5,882 nucleotides of DNA, taken from contig JABIST010000143.1 of assembly GCA_018700215.1 (NCBI GenBank), positions 1 to 5,882 of the forward strand, in the 5' to 3' direction. The notes under the pieces were generated by a model. That model saw nothing but the letters and a program-made list of their open reading frames with translations, did not search any database and was not told the DNA's origin. The position numbers and the translations under genes were made by a program. Below, piece by piece: positions 4,343 to 5,882 of the stretch (position 1 is its first letter; every line of letters begins with the position of its first letter). This DNA is from Dehalococcoidia bacterium (GTDB taxonomy: Bacteria > Chloroflexota > Dehalococcoidia > UBA2979).

Positions 4343-5882
4343 ATGACCGAGCTCAGCGACTCGCTGCGCCTGCAGGTCGAGCAGATCACCGCCCGCCTCG
4401 ATCCCGCTGAACTCCCGTTCAAAACCACCGACGAAATCCACGCCCTCGAGGCCGTCTTCGGCCAGGAACGCGCCACACGCGCCATCGAGTTCGCGCTCGG
4501 GATGACTCAGCCCGGCTACAACCTCTACGCCTCCGGCCCAGACGGCATCGGCAAATCATCAATCGTCGAAGGCTTCCTCCGGCGCCGCGCCGCCCAGATG
4601 CCCACCCCCCGCGATTGGGTCTACGTCCACAACTTCAACGACCCTGACCGCCCGGTCGGCATCTCACTCCCCGCCGGCAGCGGCCGCCAGTTCGCGGAGC
4701 AAGTCCACCGCGCCGTCGAATCCGCTGGCGAGGAACTCCGAACAACCTTCGAATCAGACTCCTACGCCCGCCAACGCCAGGAACTCGCCTCCTCCGTCGA
4801 GACAGAACGCGCGACCATCCTCACGGCCCTCCAGGCCGAGGCCACCCAGCTCGGCTTCATGCTCCAGATGACCCCACAGGGCGTCTCCTCCGCCCCCCTC
4901 ATCGATGGCAAGACCCTCAGTACCGAGGAGTTCCAGGCTCTCCCAGACGCCACCCGTGAGCAGCTCCAGGCCCGCGGTGCCGACCTCGAAAAGCGCGTCC
5001 AGGATGCGATGTTCGAGATGCGCGCCATCGAGCGTGCCGCACGAGAGCGCTTCGAACAGCTCGATAGCGAAGTCGCCGCCTTCGCCATCCGTCACCTCTT
5101 CGAACCACTCCTCGAAGCACACGGCGACGACGAAGAGGTCGCCGAATTCCTCAACGCCGCCCGCGCCGATCTCGAACGCGAGCGCGACAAATTCCGTGCT
5201 GATGTGCAGCAACAGCCGCTCATGCCCGGCCTCCCCGCACCCGCCGCGCCCACCCGCCGCTACCAGGTCAACGCCGCCATCTGCCACGAATCGAACGACG
5301 GTGCGCCCGTCATCTTCGAGCAGCACCCCACCCACAACAACCTCCTCGGACGCATCGAGTACCAGGGGCAGTTCGGCACCGTCGCCACGGACCACACCCT
5401 CATCAAGCCCGGCTCGCTCGCCATGGCCAACGGCGGTTTCATCGTGCTCCGCCTCCGCGACCTGCTCATGAACGCGCCCTCACTCGATGGCCTCAAGCGC
5501 GCCCTCAGCACCGCGCAAATGACCATCGAAAATCTCGTCGAGGCCTATGGCCTCAGCACCACCTCCGGCCTCCGCCCAGAGCCAATCCCCCTCGATGTCA
5601 AAGTCGTCATCATCGGCGACCCCGGTCTCTACGGCATGCTCTACCGCCTCGACCCAGATTTCCGCGAACTCTTCCGCGTCAAGGCCGACTTCGAGACCGA
5701 CTTCAAGCGCAATGACGAAAACACCCTCGGCCTCGCCTCATACATCCGCTCCCAGTGCGATCGCAGCGGCATGCGCTGCCTCGAGGCCGGAGCCGTCGCG
5801 CGACTCGTCGAGCACTCATCCCGCATGGTCGAGGACCAAAAGCGCCTCTCCGCCAACCTCTCCACCCTCCTCGACCTCGTCC
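4343..5882 (+). CDS. Lon-related ATP-dependent protease (COG1067 type), 3'-truncated
   Basis: An ATP-driven protease of the Lon-related family with an AAA_32-type ATPase region. It would unfold and degrade proteins in the cytoplasm. The window holds the first 513 residues and runs off the right edge with the frame open; relatives are about 800 residues, so the C-terminal Lon (S16) Ser-Lys protease domain is not seen. Visible parts are LPFKTTDEI (24-32), GQERATRAIEFAL (40-52), Walker A GPDGIGKS (65-72), DWVYVHNFNDPDRPVGISLP (91-110), and a Glu/Gln/Arg-rich, probably coiled-coil insertion (about 140-290). A Pro-rich linker follows (292-304), then YQVNAAICH (307-315), GAPVIFEQHPTHNNLLGRIE (320-339), ANGGFIVLRLRDLL (362-375), EPIPLDVKVVIIGDPGLY (413-430) and DPDFRELFRVKADFETD (437-453). 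Walker A keeps its Lys; at the possible Walker B strand, Arg370 stands where many relatives have Asp. The start is set by GAGGAGG five bases upstream of the ATG. It is probably transcribed separately from the upstream gene. Confidence 0.93.
   Translation, partial: MTELSDSLRLQVEQITARLDPAELPFKTTDEIHALEAVFGQERATRAIEFALGMTQPGYNLYASGPDGIGKSSIVEGFLRRRAAQMPTPRDWVYVHNFNDPDRPVGISLPAGSGRQFAEQVHRAVESAGEELRTTFESDSYARQRQELASSVETERATILTALQAEATQLGFMLQMTPQGVSSAPLIDGKTLSTEEFQALPDATREQLQARGADLEKRVQDAMFEMRAIERAARERFEQLDSEVAAFAIRHLFEPLLEAHGDDEEVAEFLNAARADLERERDKFRADVQQQPLMPGLPAPAAPTRRYQVNAAICHESNDGAPVIFEQHPTHNNLLGRIEYQGQFGTVATDHTLIKPGSLAMANGGFIVLRLRDLLMNAPSLDGLKRALSTAQMTIENLVEAYGLSTTSGLRPEPIPLDVKVVIIGDPGLYGMLYRLDPDFRELFRVKADFETDFKRNDENTLGLASYIRSQCDRSGMRCLEAGAVARLVEHSSRMVEDQKRLSANLSTLLDLV

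Noticed and set aside
1..5882. tRNA, rRNA, CRISPR, transposase, toxin-antitoxin or phage genes
   Set aside because: I looked for these on both strands. Gaps between genes are 8, 10, 98 and 122 bp and hold no such structure, and all five genes have ordinary family matches.

Overview
This is a high-GC (by eye about two-thirds G+C) bacterial chromosomal window, almost entirely coding. It holds five protein genes. Two are cut by the window edges: the methyltransferase at the left and the Lon-like protease at the right. I see no rRNA, tRNA, CRISPR array, insertion sequence or phage gene. The gene set (PIG3-type quinone oxidoreductase, EstB-type serine hydrolase, MmgE/PrpD protein, COG1067-type Lon) fits a free-living heterotroph. 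Chloroflexota or another high-GC phylum is plausible, but nothing here settles the phylum.

Layout: (1) 1-597, + strand, 3' part of a class I SAM-dependent methyltransferase. (2) 606-1709, - strand, serine beta-lactamase-fold hydrolase, converging on the methyltransferase with only 8 bp between stop codons. (3) 1720-2706, - strand, zinc-free NAD(P)H:quinone oxidoreductase of the PIG3 type; its stop lies 10 bp upstream of the hydrolase GTG start, so the two look like one operon. (4) 2707-2804, a 98-bp divergent intergenic region with candidate promoters for both directions. (5) 2805-4220, + strand, MmgE/PrpD-family protein. (6) 4221-4342, a 122-bp gap with a candidate promoter and a small inverted repeat. 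(7) 4343 to the right edge, + strand, first 513 residues of a Lon-related ATP-dependent protease.

The genes do not form one obvious pathway. The oxidoreductase and hydrolase are probably co-transcribed and may act on small carbonyl, quinone or ester compounds. The MmgE/PrpD gene has no methylcitrate-cycle partners (prpB, prpC) in view. The Lon-like protease is probably an independent housekeeping or quality-control gene.

Two observations stand out. First, the + strand is C-rich throughout whichever strand is coding, so + genes use NNC codons and - genes use NNG codons for the same amino acids. This indicates a strong replication-type strand skew, and it also explains the long spurious antisense reading frames. 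Second, a near-identical 10-base element (GTGCTACG followed by A or C, then T) lies about 40 bp upstream of the starts of both the oxidoreductase and the Lon-like gene. It fits an extended -10 promoter. I found no convincing new defence, mobile or biosynthetic system.
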